Position numbers and translations under genes: made by a program. This document shows, piece after piece, positions 15,342 to 23,308 of a stretch of DNA of 57,859 nt (position 1 is its first letter; each line of letters opens with the position of its first letter). The notes under the pieces were generated by a model. It had not been told where the DNA came from and ran no database searches. It was given only the letters and a program-made list of their open reading frames with translations. This stretch comes from Cryobacterium zongtaii (GTDB taxonomy: Bacteria; Actinomycetota; Actinomycetes; Actinomycetales; Microbacteriaceae), in the NCBI RefSeq assembly GCF_002909375.1, contig NZ_PPXD01000002.1, forward strand, positions 1 through 57,859, in the 5' to 3' direction.

Positions 15342-16769
15342 GTGGATACTCCCGAACCGTCCGTGCCTGAGCAGACCACGCGCACACCCCTGCGCCTGAT
15401 CGTCGCCGCGGCCGTGGCCCTCGTGCTGCTCGGCGGGGGCGCCGTGTGGGCGGGCACGGCCAGCGGCAACGCCAAGCCGGTCGCCGTGGCCGCACCCGAC
15501 GCATCCGCCGCGCCCACGCCCACGCCCAGCCCCACCCCCGCCCAGACCAGGCCCGCCCCGACCCTCGCCACCGTCACCGCCCCGCTGCGCACCTGCTCGG
15601 TGGCCGGCCTTGCCGAGGACGAGCGGCTGGGCGAGTTCCAGGCCCAGGTGGTCAACGCCGAGACCGGCGAGATCCTCTTCGACCGGGGCGGCAGCACCGC
15701 ATCCCGTGCGGCCAGCGTGCTCAAGGTGCTCACCTCCGCTGCCGCGCTGAGCGTGCTCGGCCCGGACTACCGCGCCACCACCACCGTGGTCGCCGGCAGC
15801 GAACCCGGCCAGGTGGTGCTCGTCGGCGGCGGCGACCTCACCCTCTCGAGCACCCCCAGCGGCGACGAGTCCTTCTACGCCGGCGCCGCGCACCTCGACG
15901 ATCTCGCCGAACAGACCCGGGCGGCGATGGGCGGCACCGCGATCACCTCCGTGCTGCTGGACTCCAGCTACTTCGGCGACCCGGCCTGGGAGCCCAGCTG
16001 GGACCGCAAGGAACAGACCCAGGGGTACATGCCCGAGATCACGGCCCTGCAGGTGGACGGCGACCGGGACAACCCGTACAACAGCACCTCCGCCCGCAGC
16101 GACGACCCGGTGGCGCGGGCCGGCGCCGCGTTCGCCGACGAGCTCGGCGGCGACCCCGCACTCAGCGTCGGCACCGCCCCGGCCGGGGCCAGCCAGCTCG
16201 CCGCCGTGCAGTCCCAACCGGTGTCCAGCCTGATCCAGCAGTCCCTGATCGTCTCCGACAACGCGCTCGCCGAGATGCTCGCCCGCCTGGTGGCCGTGGA
16301 GAGCGGCACCGGCAACACCTTCGGCACCATCCAGCCCGCCGTGCTCGCGGGACTGGCCGAGTACGGCATCGACACCACCGGCATCCGCATCAGTGACGGC
16401 TCCGGGCTCAGTGACAACAACGCTGTGCCACCCGGCTACCTCACCAAGCTGTTGCAGAAGATCAACGCCCGCGAGGGCAGCCTCGGCGTGATCTTCGACG
16501 GTCTGCCCGTCGTCGGCGGCAGCTCAGGCTCGCTCTCCTACAGCGACCGGTTCAGCGGCGACAACGCGGATGCCGATGGCGCCGTGTTCGCCAAGACCGG
16601 CTGGATCGACACCGGCTACACCCTCGCCGGCATCATCAAGGCCGGCGACGGCAGCACCCTCACCTTCGCCGTATACGCGCTGGGTGATGTGGGTGATAAT
16701 GCGAAGCAGGCGATCGATACCATCACGACAGGGTTTTTCCGCTGCGGAAACAACCTCTCGAATACCTAA
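15342..16769 (+). CDS. dacB: D-alanyl-D-alanine carboxypeptidase, PBP4 type (peptidase S13)
   Basis: GTG at 15342 (a TTG lies just before it at 15339) gives 475 residues. One N-terminal membrane helix at about 15-38 and a Pro/Thr/Ala linker place the enzyme outside the membrane. The three penicillin-binding motifs are present in order: S125-V-L-K128, S305-D-N307 and K418-T-G420. The large insert between SxxK and SxN with GGGDLTLSS is typical of the S13 family, which trims or cleaves peptidoglycan peptides. The next gene (pncA) starts 28 bases downstream. Confidence 0.9.
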   Translation: MDTPEPSVPEQTTRTPLRLIVAAAVALVLLGGGAVWAGTASGNAKPVAVAAPDASAAPTPTPSPTPAQTRPAPTLATVTAPLRTCSVAGLAEDERLGEFQAQVVNAETGEILFDRGGSTASRAASVLKVLTSAAALSVLGPDYRATTTVVAGSEPGQVVLVGGGDLTLSSTPSGDESFYAGAAHLDDLAEQTRAAMGGTAITSVLLDSSYFGDPAWEPSWDRKEQTQGYMPEITALQVDGDRDNPYNSTSARSDDPVARAGAAFADELGGDPALSVGTAPAGASQLAAVQSQPVSSLIQQSLIVSDNALAEMLARLVAVESGTGNTFGTIQPAVLAGLAEYGIDTTGIRISDGSGLSDNNAVPPGYLTKLLQKINAREGSLGVIFDGLPVVGGSSGSLSYSDRFSGDNADADGAVFAKTGWIDTGYTLAGIIKAGDGSTLTFAVYALGDVGDNAKQAIDTITTGFFRCGNNLSNT

Positions 16770-16797
16770 CTGACCTTCAACCGACAGGAGTGCATCC

Positions 16798-17394
16798 GTG
16801 ACCCGCGCACTGATCATCATCGACGTTCAGAACGACTTCACCGAGGGCGGCGCCCTCGCGGTTGACGGCGGGGCCGCCGTGGCCGGGGCGATCAGCGCCC
16901 TGCTGGCGGCGCATCCGAACACCTACGGGCACATCTTCGCCTCCCGCGACTGGCACGACGCCGAGGGCGGCAACAACGGCCACTTCGCGGTGGATGCCGA
17001 ACCCGACTTCGTGGACACCTGGCCGGCGCACTGTGTCGCCGACACCACCGGCGCGGAGTACCACGCGGCGCTGACGCTGCCGGAGTCGACCGTGCACATC
17101 CTCAAGGGGCAGGGTCAGCCGGGCTATTCGATCTTCGAGGGCGTCGACGGGTCGGGCGAGAAGTTCGGCGAGCTGCTCATCGCCGCCGGCGTGACACATG
17201 TGGACCTGGTCGGCCTGGCCACCGACTTCTGCGTGCGCGCCTCGGGACTCGATGCCCTCGAGCACGGCCAGCAGGTGCGGGTGTTCACCGACCTCATCGC
17301 CGGAGTGGCGCCGGAGTCCAGCGAACAGGCCCTGGCCGAACTCGCGCACGCCGGTGCGGTGCTGGCCACCTCGGAGGTCGTCGAGCAGGCCTGA
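16798..17394 (+). CDS. pncA: Nicotinamidase (isochorismatase fold)
   Basis: GTG at 16798 after a CAGGAG site at 16785-16790. The product has 198 residues. The catalytic triad is D9 (IIIDVQNDF), K103 (HILKGQG) and C145 (ATDFCVRAS). The metal site is indicated by SRDWHDAEGGNNGHF, where Asp and His residues bind zinc or iron. The enzyme converts nicotinamide to nicotinate in NAD salvage. It may share a transcript with dacB. A hairpin lies 43 bases after the stop. Confidence 0.88.
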   Translation: MTRALIIIDVQNDFTEGGALAVDGGAAVAGAISALLAAHPNTYGHIFASRDWHDAEGGNNGHFAVDAEPDFVDTWPAHCVADTTGAEYHAALTLPESTVHILKGQGQPGYSIFEGVDGSGEKFGELLIAAGVTHVDLVGLATDFCVRASGLDALEHGQQVRVFTDLIAGVAPESSEQALAELAHAGAVLATSEVVEQA

Positions 17395-17436
17395 CACGCG
17401 CGACCGCATCCGCATCCGCCGGCGCCGTGCCGGACC

Positions 17437-17465
17437 GTGCCCCTTCCCGAGCGTCGAAGGGGCAC
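17437..17465 (+). terminator. Candidate terminator hairpin after pncA
   Basis: Perfect 10-bp arms GTGCCCCTTC (17437-17446) and GAAGGGGCAC (17456-17465) enclose a 9-base loop. Only TTT follows, so termination strength is uncertain. The right flank, GGGGCACTTTGCTGCAAC, resembles the TTGCGGCAAG repeats at 6351, so this may be a decayed copy of that family. Confidence 0.5.
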
Positions 17466-17497
17466 TTTGCTGCAACTGGATGCGAGGCCCACTGCTT

Positions 17498-17510
17498 GAG
17501 AAATTTTCTC
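17498..17510. promoter_or_regulatory. AT-rich palindrome upstream of the DUF4397 gene
   Basis: GAGAAATTTTCTC is a perfect odd palindrome in otherwise GC-rich DNA, 95 bases before the DUF4397 start. Between it and the gene lies a GTAACGGGTAACGGG direct repeat near 17547-17561. It could be an operator or part of a promoter for the surface locus. No consensus -35/-10 pair could be fixed. Confidence 0.3.
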
Positions 17511-17604
17511 GGCAGGGTGCATCCGAATGAGGGGGTCCTCCGGAAGTAACGGGTAACGGGAAACCGACAGGTTCCCGCTCTCGTTCCACTGACTGGAGGA
17601 AACC

Positions 17605-18435
17605 ATGCGCAAGACCATCACCGTCGGCATCGCAGCCGGCGCCCTTGTCGCCCTGGCGGGGATCGCCCCGGCGAACGCCGCAACCGACGTCGCCCAGCTC
17701 TCCGTGCTGCACGGGGTACCCGGCCTCACCGTCGACGTGTACGTGAACGACGCCCTCACCCTGGATAACTTCGAACCCGGCGACATCGCCGGCCCGCTCG
17801 AGCTGCCCGCGGGCACCTACACCGTGGCGATCACGGCATCGGATGCCGCGGACGCGAGTTCGCCGGCCATCGGTCCGGTCGACCTGCCGTTGGAGGCGGG
17901 CAAGAACTACACCGCCGCCGCGCACCTCGACGCGGCCGGGGCGCCCACCGCGACCCTGTTCACCAACGACATCAGCACCGTCGGCGCCGGCGAAGGCCGA
18001 CTCACGGTGCGTCACGTCGCCGCGGCCCCCGCCGTGGACGTGCTCGCCGGCGGCACCGCGGTGATCACCAACCTGAGCAACCCCGATGAGTCCATGCTGA
18101 CCCTGCCGGCCGGCACGGTGTCGGCCTCCGTGGCCGCGACCGGAACCACCGACCCGGTGATCGGCCCGGCCGACGTGAACGTGGCCGAGGGCACCAACAC
18201 CATCGTGTACGCCTGGGGCAGCCTGACCGACAGCAACCTGGCCCTCGCGGTGCAGACCATCGACGGGCTGCACTCCAACCCCGACGGCGTCCCCGCCGGC
18301 AGCGCGGGCCTGGTGGCAACTAACCAGCCCGGGAACAGCTCCGGCCTGTGGTTCGGCGGAGCGGCCATCGCCCTGGTGCTGATGATCAGCGCGGCGGCGG
18401 TCTACGGCACCCGGCGCGCCGAGGCGCGGCAGTAA
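17605..18435 (+). CDS. Secreted DUF4397 domain protein with C-terminal anchor
   Basis: ATG at 17605 follows ACTGGAGG at 17592-17599. The 276-residue protein has a signal peptide (MRKTITVGIAAGALVALAG, cut after A25 at ANA). Two DUF4397-type beta repeats follow: VLHGVPGLTVDVYVND and, later, VRHVAAAPAVDVLAGG. At the C-terminus come a hydrophobic helix of about 20 residues (about 248-268) and TRRAEARQ, the layout of a sortase sorting signal. The motif before the helix is TNQPGN (239-244), not LPXTG. The class F sortase gene follows and may anchor it. Function is probably structural at the surface. Confidence 0.85.
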   Translation: MRKTITVGIAAGALVALAGIAPANAATDVAQLSVLHGVPGLTVDVYVNDALTLDNFEPGDIAGPLELPAGTYTVAITASDAADASSPAIGPVDLPLEAGKNYTAAAHLDAAGAPTATLFTNDISTVGAGEGRLTVRHVAAAPAVDVLAGGTAVITNLSNPDESMLTLPAGTVSASVAATGTTDPVIGPADVNVAEGTNTIVYAWGSLTDSNLALAVQTIDGLHSNPDGVPAGSAGLVATNQPGNSSGLWFGGAAIALVLMISAAAVYGTRRAEARQ

Positions 18436-18463
18436 CGGGCCGTTGACAAGGAAGGTGCGGGTC

Positions 18464-19300
18464 ATGGTGGTGAGCCTGTTCGGGTGGCCCACTGTGACCC
18501 GCGCCGTGGTCGGTCCGGTCCTGGCGGGTGGGCTGATGGTGGGCCTGCTCAGCGGATGCGCGGCCCCGGCCTCCGGGACCGGCGGCACTGATCCTGCCGC
18601 CGGTGGATTCGCCGTAACGGGCGATGTCGATGGGGTCGGCGGTGCGGGACGCCCGGCGACCGGTGGGTTCACCGGTCTGGGCGGTCCCGCCTCCGCCGGG
18701 CTCCCGGGAGGACTGCCCTGGGCCGGCCGCGCCGGGCCGGAACCGTCAGTCTCGGCTCCGGCCCGGGTGCCGTCGCCGGCTCCGATTCCGCCGCCGGCGG
18801 TACCGGATGTGCCGCGCCGGTCCGCGGACCTTGCCGGGTTGGCCGGCCCGGTCAGCGCCCCGGTACGGGTGCGGGTGCCCGCGTTGGGCATCGACATGCC
18901 GATCGAGGCCGTTGGCCTGGCCGAGGACGCGGCCATGGCCCTGCCGGCGAACCCCGCCGTCGCCGCCTGGTACCGGTACGGCGCCGGCCCCGCCAGCCCG
19001 GCCGGCGCCACCGTCGTCGCCGCTCACGTGGATTCCCTCGTCTACGACATCGGCCCGTTCGCCCTGCTGGCCGACGCCCCGGCGGGCACCGAGATCGTGC
19101 TGGAGACCGCCGACGGCGGCGCGCACCGGTACACGGTGGCATCCGTCGACAGCGTGGAAAAGCCGGCGGTACCGTGGGCGAGCGTGTTCGACAGGTCCGG
19201 TCAGCCGCGGCTCACCCTGGTGACCTGCGGCGGCGAGTTCGACTACGACGCCCGACGGTACCTGTCCAACGTGATCGTGACGGCGGTGCCGGCGCCATGA
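18464..19300 (+). CDS. Class F sortase, lipoprotein-like
   Basis: Chosen start ATG at 18464 follows AAGGAAGG (18448-18455); a TTG at 18443 is possible. The product has 278 residues. The N-terminus ends in LLSGC, a lipobox, and is followed by a Gly/Pro/Ala-rich linker to about residue 140. The sortase barrel begins VPALGIDMPIEAVG. Catalytic residues are H188 (AAHVDS), C255 (LVTCGG) and R265 (ARRYLSN). Class F sortases join sorting-signal proteins to the cell envelope. Its likely substrate is the DUF4397 protein encoded just upstream; this is inferred from adjacency. Confidence 0.88.
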   Translation: MVVSLFGWPTVTRAVVGPVLAGGLMVGLLSGCAAPASGTGGTDPAAGGFAVTGDVDGVGGAGRPATGGFTGLGGPASAGLPGGLPWAGRAGPEPSVSAPARVPSPAPIPPPAVPDVPRRSADLAGLAGPVSAPVRVRVPALGIDMPIEAVGLAEDAAMALPANPAVAAWYRYGAGPASPAGATVVAAHVDSLVYDIGPFALLADAPAGTEIVLETADGGAHRYTVASVDSVEKPAVPWASVFDRSGQPRLTLVTCGGEFDYDARRYLSNVIVTAVPAP

Positions 19301-19453
19301 ACGTGAGTCGGACCCTGCCGCCCGAACGGGGTGTGCGTACAGAGGCCGGGGGTGGTTATGCTGGTCGCACTCGCGGGCCGGTTCGATCGGGTCGTGAGTG
19401 CTGAGATGGACACCCGCACCACACGGTACCGATCCCGGAGGCAGCACGTTGAC

Positions 19454-20029
19454 GTGAGCACCCCCTTTGCGAACAGCACCGACGATGATCGTGACCAGGC
19501 CCACCTGATCGCGGGGTTTCGCGCGGGCGACGAACACGCCCTCGCCGAGGCCTACGCGCGCTGGTCGTCGCTGGTGTACACCCTGGCGGTGCGCTCGCTC
19601 GGCGACACCGGTGAGGCCGAAGACGTGACGCAGAAGGTGTTCATCGCCGCGTGGCGCGGCCGGCACGGGTTCGACGAAGGCCGGGCGGCGTTGCCCGCCT
19701 GGATCGTAGGCATCGCCCGGCATGCCATCGCCGACGCGCACGACGCCCGCGCCCGGCGGCGGCGCCTCGAACAGTCCCTTGTTGACGAGGCCGACCTGTA
19801 CACGGTGGATGAGTCCGCCGACGTGGCCGAGCGGCTGCTGATCGGCGAGGAGCTCAACCGCCTCGAACCGGTGCCGCAACGCGTGATGCGACTCGCGTTC
19901 TACGAGGACCTCACCCACGTGCAGATCGCCGATAGCCTCGGATTGCCGCTCGGCACCGTGAAAAGTCATATCCGCCGCAGCCTTACCCGCTTGCGCACTC
20001 GATTGGAGGCGAACGATGACGCATCTTGA
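19454..20029 (+). CDS. ECF-type RNA polymerase sigma factor
   Basis: Start taken as GTG 19454 with GGAGG at 19437-19441; an ATG at 19406 in frame is an alternative. The product has 191 residues. Sigma region 2 is at about 20-85 (ALAEAYARWSSLVYTLAVRSLGD, then AEDVTQKVFIAAWRG), and region 4 at about 130-185 (VPQRVMRLAFYEDLTHVQIADSLGLPLGTVKSHIRRSLTRLR). Region 3 is missing, as in ECF sigmas. It overlaps the anti-sigma gene by 14 bases. It probably controls the surface locus and itself. Confidence 0.9.
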   Translation: MSTPFANSTDDDRDQAHLIAGFRAGDEHALAEAYARWSSLVYTLAVRSLGDTGEAEDVTQKVFIAAWRGRHGFDEGRAALPAWIVGIARHAIADAHDARARRRRLEQSLVDEADLYTVDESADVAERLLIGEELNRLEPVPQRVMRLAFYEDLTHVQIADSLGLPLGTVKSHIRRSLTRLRTRLEANDDAS

Positions 20030-20882
20030 CCGCGACACGCTCGCCCTCGTCGCGCTCGCCGAGCTCGACCTCACTCCCGCCGAACGCGAGCACCTGGCCG
20101 CCTGCCCGGGCTGCGTCGGCGAGCTGGATGCGCTGCGCCGCACCGTGTTGATCGGCCGCAGCGCCGGCAGCGTCGAGCTGGTCGAACCCGCGGATGCCGT
20201 CTGGGGCCGCATCCACTCGGCCCTCGGCTTCTCCGACGCGGTGGCTGCGCCGCCGCGGCTGGCGGAGGTCGACCTCGCGGCGACCGGTCTGGCCGGCGAC
20301 GACCTGGCCGGCGGCGACCTGACAAAGCACACGACCCCTGGTGTCGGACCTGCCGCGGGCGCCGCGAGCGGGACCGAGCGCCCAGGCGCCGAACCGGCAG
20401 GAGAGCCGGCGCCCGTTGTTCAGCTGGACCAGCACCGGCGCCGTCGCGTCTGGCTGCCCGTGGCCGCGGCGGCCTGCGCGGTCGGCATCGTCGGCGGCAT
20501 CGTGGGCGGGGTCTGGTGGCAGTCGACCCGCGAACCGGCCGCGGAGACCGTACTCGCCCAGGCACAACTGGACGCGCTGCCCGGCTGGACGGCCAGCGGT
20601 AGTGCCTCGGTGGAGGAGTCCGCTGACGGGCGCCGCGAGGTCGTGGTGGACCTGGCCGACGACGCCGGCAACGAGGGGCTGCGCGAGGTGTGGCTGCTCA
20701 CCGCCGACGCCACCGGGCTGGTCAGTGTGGGGCTGCTCGACGGCGCGACCGGCCGGTTCAGCCTCCCGGCGGACCTCGACCTGGCCGAGTTCCCGGTGGT
20801 GGACGTCTCGGCCGAACCCGCCGACGGCAACCCGGCCCATTCGGGCGATTCGATAGTGCGCGGCACCCTGACCGGCCTGTAG
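20016..20882 (+). CDS. Anti-sigma factor, RskA-like with zinc-binding N-terminus
   Basis: ATG at 20016 lies inside the end of the sigma gene and is preceded by TTGGAGG. The 288-residue protein has a ZAS-type motif H26-x3-C30-x2-C33, a cytoplasmic helical part, a long low-complexity linker at about 85-138, one membrane helix at about 144-166, and an extracytoplasmic RskA-type domain (LPGWTASGSASVEES...). It should hold the upstream sigma at the membrane until proteolysis or redox change frees it. The gene pair order and overlap support this. Confidence 0.88.
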   Translation: MTHLDRDTLALVALAELDLTPAEREHLAACPGCVGELDALRRTVLIGRSAGSVELVEPADAVWGRIHSALGFSDAVAAPPRLAEVDLAATGLAGDDLAGGDLTKHTTPGVGPAAGAASGTERPGAEPAGEPAPVVQLDQHRRRRVWLPVAAAACAVGIVGGIVGGVWWQSTREPAAETVLAQAQLDALPGWTASGSASVEESADGRREVVVDLADDAGNEGLREVWLLTADATGLVSVGLLDGATGRFSLPADLDLAEFPVVDVSAEPADGNPAHSGDSIVRGTLTGL

Positions 20883-20956
20883 CCCGCACCGCGACTGATG
20901 TCGCGCCACCCGGGCGGGGGATTGTGACCCGCACGCCGGGGGATCAGGATGGCGAT

Positions 20957-21433
20957 ATGGCGTCCCTTCCCGCATCCGTTCGACCCGCCGTGCCCGGCAC
21001 CGACCTGTCCCGACCACGTCGCCTGTGGTGGCTGGCGCTGCTGGTCGTGGGCTGGTTCAACCTGTTGTCGGCGCTGGGCGGCGGGCTCGGCCTGATCGTG
21101 GGCAACGGGATGGGGATGCCGATGAGCTGGCTCGTCGGCACCCCGTTCGACTCCTACGTGATCCCCGGGTTCATCCTGCTGGTGGTCATCGGCGGCACGC
21201 AGGCGCTCGCCGTGCTGGGGCAGCACGGGCGGCAGCCCTGGTACACCGGCGCGGCCGGGGTCGCCGGCTTCGGCATGATCATCTGGATCTACGTGGAGGT
21301 CGCACTGCTGCCGGTGTATTCATTCCTGCACACGCTCTATTTCGTGTCGGGTACGTTGCAGCTGATCGCCCTCCTGCTGTGCCTGGGCATCCTGCCTGCC
21401 GACCGTCGCGTCGTCGCCGAGCCCCTGGAGTGA
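20957..21433 (+). CDS. Four-helix integral membrane protein, hypothetical
   Basis: ATG at 20957; the open frame upstream runs through the anti-sigma gene in another frame and is ignored. The product has 158 residues with four hydrophobic helices: LWWLALLVVGWFNLLSALGG, then YVIPGFILLVVIGGTQALAV, a segment from AGVAGFGMIIWIYVEVALL, and a last one in LQLIALLLCLGILP. A hydrophilic Arg/Pro-rich N-terminus precedes them. No known domain recognised. It may be a stress-associated or small transport-like membrane protein. Confidence 0.6.
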   Translation: MASLPASVRPAVPGTDLSRPRRLWWLALLVVGWFNLLSALGGGLGLIVGNGMGMPMSWLVGTPFDSYVIPGFILLVVIGGTQALAVLGQHGRQPWYTGAAGVAGFGMIIWIYVEVALLPVYSFLHTLYFVSGTLQLIALLLCLGILPADRRVVAEPLE

Positions 21434-21450
21434 CGCACCCGCCGTCGTGA

Positions 21451-22680
21451 TCAGACGGCGGCTGTTCCGTTCCGCCACACCGAACGGATGGAGAGCGTGT
21501 CGGCGATGTTCGTCGTCGGGTCCCCGTCGACGAGCAACAGGTCGGCCCGCAGACCCTCGGCAATCCGGCCGCGGTCGCTGAGCCCGAAGCGTCGGGCGGG
21601 GGTCGATGTCGCCGCGGTGAGGGCTTGGGCGGGGGTCAGCCCGGCCTGCACGAGGAGCTGGAGTTCGTGGTGCACGCTGGCTCCGTGGGCGAGTCCGCCC
21701 AGGAACGGCACGGCAACGGATGCGTCGGTTCCCACGATCAGGTCGACACCGGCCTCGTGCAGGGCCTTCACCGACGCGAGCACGTCACCGAGCCGGCCCT
21801 GCGGGTAGCGGTCGAAGCTGGCCTGGATGGTGGTGAGCCATTCGGGGCTCAGTTTCGAGTGCACCCGGGGGTCCGCAGCGAATTCTGCCCCGTTGATGCC
21901 CATCATGGATGCGTTCAGGACCACACAGGCGACCACGAAAGCACCCGATTCGGCGATGGCATCGATGATCTCCGGGGTATGCGGGCGGTCCATGAACAGG
22001 TGCGCCAGCCCGTCAATGCCGGCGTCGATGGCCATCCGGGTGGCGTCGACGGTGAGCGCATGCGCAACGGTGAGCGCGCCCAGGCGATGTGCTTCCGCGA
22101 CACCGGCGTCGAGGGTGGCCTGATCCAGCATGGGCAATCCGGGGTGGCCCTCGACGCTGCCGTCGTCGACCATGAACTTGATGTAGTCCGACCCGCCGGC
22201 CAGCAGCTGGGGGATGAACGCGACGGCCTCGGCCGGCGTCGTGGAGAACGGCATCACGAAGGCCGGGGCTCCGTCGGCCGGCTCCGGGTCGTCGTCGTCG
22301 GTGGGGCGGTCGCCCTTGGGGAAGAGCTCGCTGGGGTGGCCACCGGGGGGAGTGATCCCGAAGCCGGCCGAGCGCACATCCGCCAGCGTGTCGTCGGCGG
22401 AGATGTGCGCGCGATTGAACCTGGTCGACGTGCCCTGCATCTCAAGCTCGGTGGTCACGCCGAAGGCCAGAGCGAGCCTGAGCGAGTCCGGCGAGGTGTG
22501 CACGTGAGCGTCGATCAGGCCGGGGAGCAGGGTCGCGCCCGTCGCATCGACGATCTGTGCCCCGGCCGGGACGGGCCCGCCGACGCCGACGATTGTGGAC
22601 CCGTCGATGATGACGGTCTGATTCTCGGTGGTGTTCTCACCGTCGAAAACACGTGCATGGATGATGGCGGTGACGGACAC
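21451..22680 (-). CDS. Amidohydrolase family protein (imidazolonepropionase/prolidase-like)
   Basis: The frame is open far upstream, but GTG at 22680, directly after AGGAGACCTC, is the convincing start; the product has 409 residues. Metal ligands of the superfamily are visible: H-x-H in LIDAHVHTS, the lysine in YIKFMVDDGS, His in TVAHALTVDA and DGLAHLFM, and Asp in VGTDAS. The C-terminal GRIAEGLRADLLLVDGDP is typical. It hydrolyses an unknown amide, lactam or ester. It is divergent from a MarR regulator, which probably controls it through a shared 105-base region. Confidence 0.85.
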   Translation of the reverse strand: MSVTAIIHARVFDGENTTENQTVIIDGSTIVGVGGPVPAGAQIVDATGATLLPGLIDAHVHTSPDSLRLALAFGVTTELEMQGTSTRFNRAHISADDTLADVRSAGFGITPPGGHPSELFPKGDRPTDDDDPEPADGAPAFVMPFSTTPAEAVAFIPQLLAGGSDYIKFMVDDGSVEGHPGLPMLDQATLDAGVAEAHRLGALTVAHALTVDATRMAIDAGIDGLAHLFMDRPHTPEIIDAIAESGAFVVACVVLNASMMGINGAEFAADPRVHSKLSPEWLTTIQASFDRYPQGRLGDVLASVKALHEAGVDLIVGTDASVAVPFLGGLAHGASVHHELQLLVQAGLTPAQALTAATSTPARRFGLSDRGRIAEGLRADLLLVDGDPTTNIADTLSIRSVWRNGTAAV

Positions 22681-22736
22681 GAGGTCTCCTTTGATGTTCT
22701 GCGGCAGCTCAAATGGATGCGCACTCACAAGTATGT

Positions 22737-22756
22737 GCATATCAGCATGGATATGC
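22737..22756. promoter_or_regulatory. Candidate MarR operator between amidohydrolase and marR
   Basis: Perfect inverted repeat GCATATC-AGCATG-GATATGC (22737-22756), set in unusually AT-rich DNA between two divergent genes. It lies 57 bases from the amidohydrolase start and 30 bases from the marR start. Size and symmetry suit a MarR dimer. Assignment is inference from context. Confidence 0.6.
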
Positions 22757-22785
22757 AAACACGCATGTAAGACTAGACTCGGGGT

Positions 22786-23235
22786 GTGGATCCGAACAAA
22801 ACCCCAGACGCTCTCCTCGATGACGTCGGTGCCGCGTTCTCGCGCCTGCGCCGCCGCACGAATCAAGCGCTGACCGACCACGGTATGACCAAGCGTGACC
22901 TCACCCGCAACCTCATCATCAACGTGGTCGACGAAGCAGACGGGGAGATGACTGTCGGTGCCGTCGCCGACCAGCTGAACGTGGATCCGTCGGTCGCGAG
23001 CCGCATGGTCACCGACTGCATTGATTCCGGCTACCTCCAGCGCGCCGCATCCGCTGCCGACGGGCGCCGGACCGTGCTGAGACTGGCGCCGGCAGGTGTC
23101 GAGCTCCGCGATCGTTTCAGCCGCCTGCAACGCGAGACCTTCGAACAGATCACCTCGGCCTGGACCGACGCCGATCGTCTCGAGCTCGCGCGGCTCCTGA
23201 CCCGGTACGCCGACGACAGCGGTCGGCACGCCTGA
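22786..23235 (+). CDS. MarR family transcriptional regulator
   Basis: GTG at 22786, 149 residues. It is a winged-helix dimer-type regulator: MTVGAVADQLNVDPSVASRMVTDCIDSGYLQRAASAADGRR is the HTH and wing, at about 48-95, with the usual D-x-R-x wing tip DGRRTVLRL. Long flanking helices form the dimer interface. It is divergent from the amidohydrolase gene and near a strong palindrome, so autoregulation and control of that gene are likely. The ligand could be the amidohydrolase substrate or product. Confidence 0.88.
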   Translation: MDPNKTPDALLDDVGAAFSRLRRRTNQALTDHGMTKRDLTRNLIINVVDEADGEMTVGAVADQLNVDPSVASRMVTDCIDSGYLQRAASAADGRRTVLRLAPAGVELRDRFSRLQRETFEQITSAWTDADRLELARLLTRYADDSGRHA

Positions 23236-23308
23236 CAATCGCCGTCGATTCGGGGTCCGGCCGGGGCACCCGAGTAGATTGAGGTCGACGACTTCACAGG
23301 AGGCATTT

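Noticed and set aside
16777..19011. 744-codon minus-strand frame over pncA, DUF4397 and sortase
   Set aside because: It covers three recognisable plus-strand genes and the gaps between them, and its protein is low complexity with no motif.
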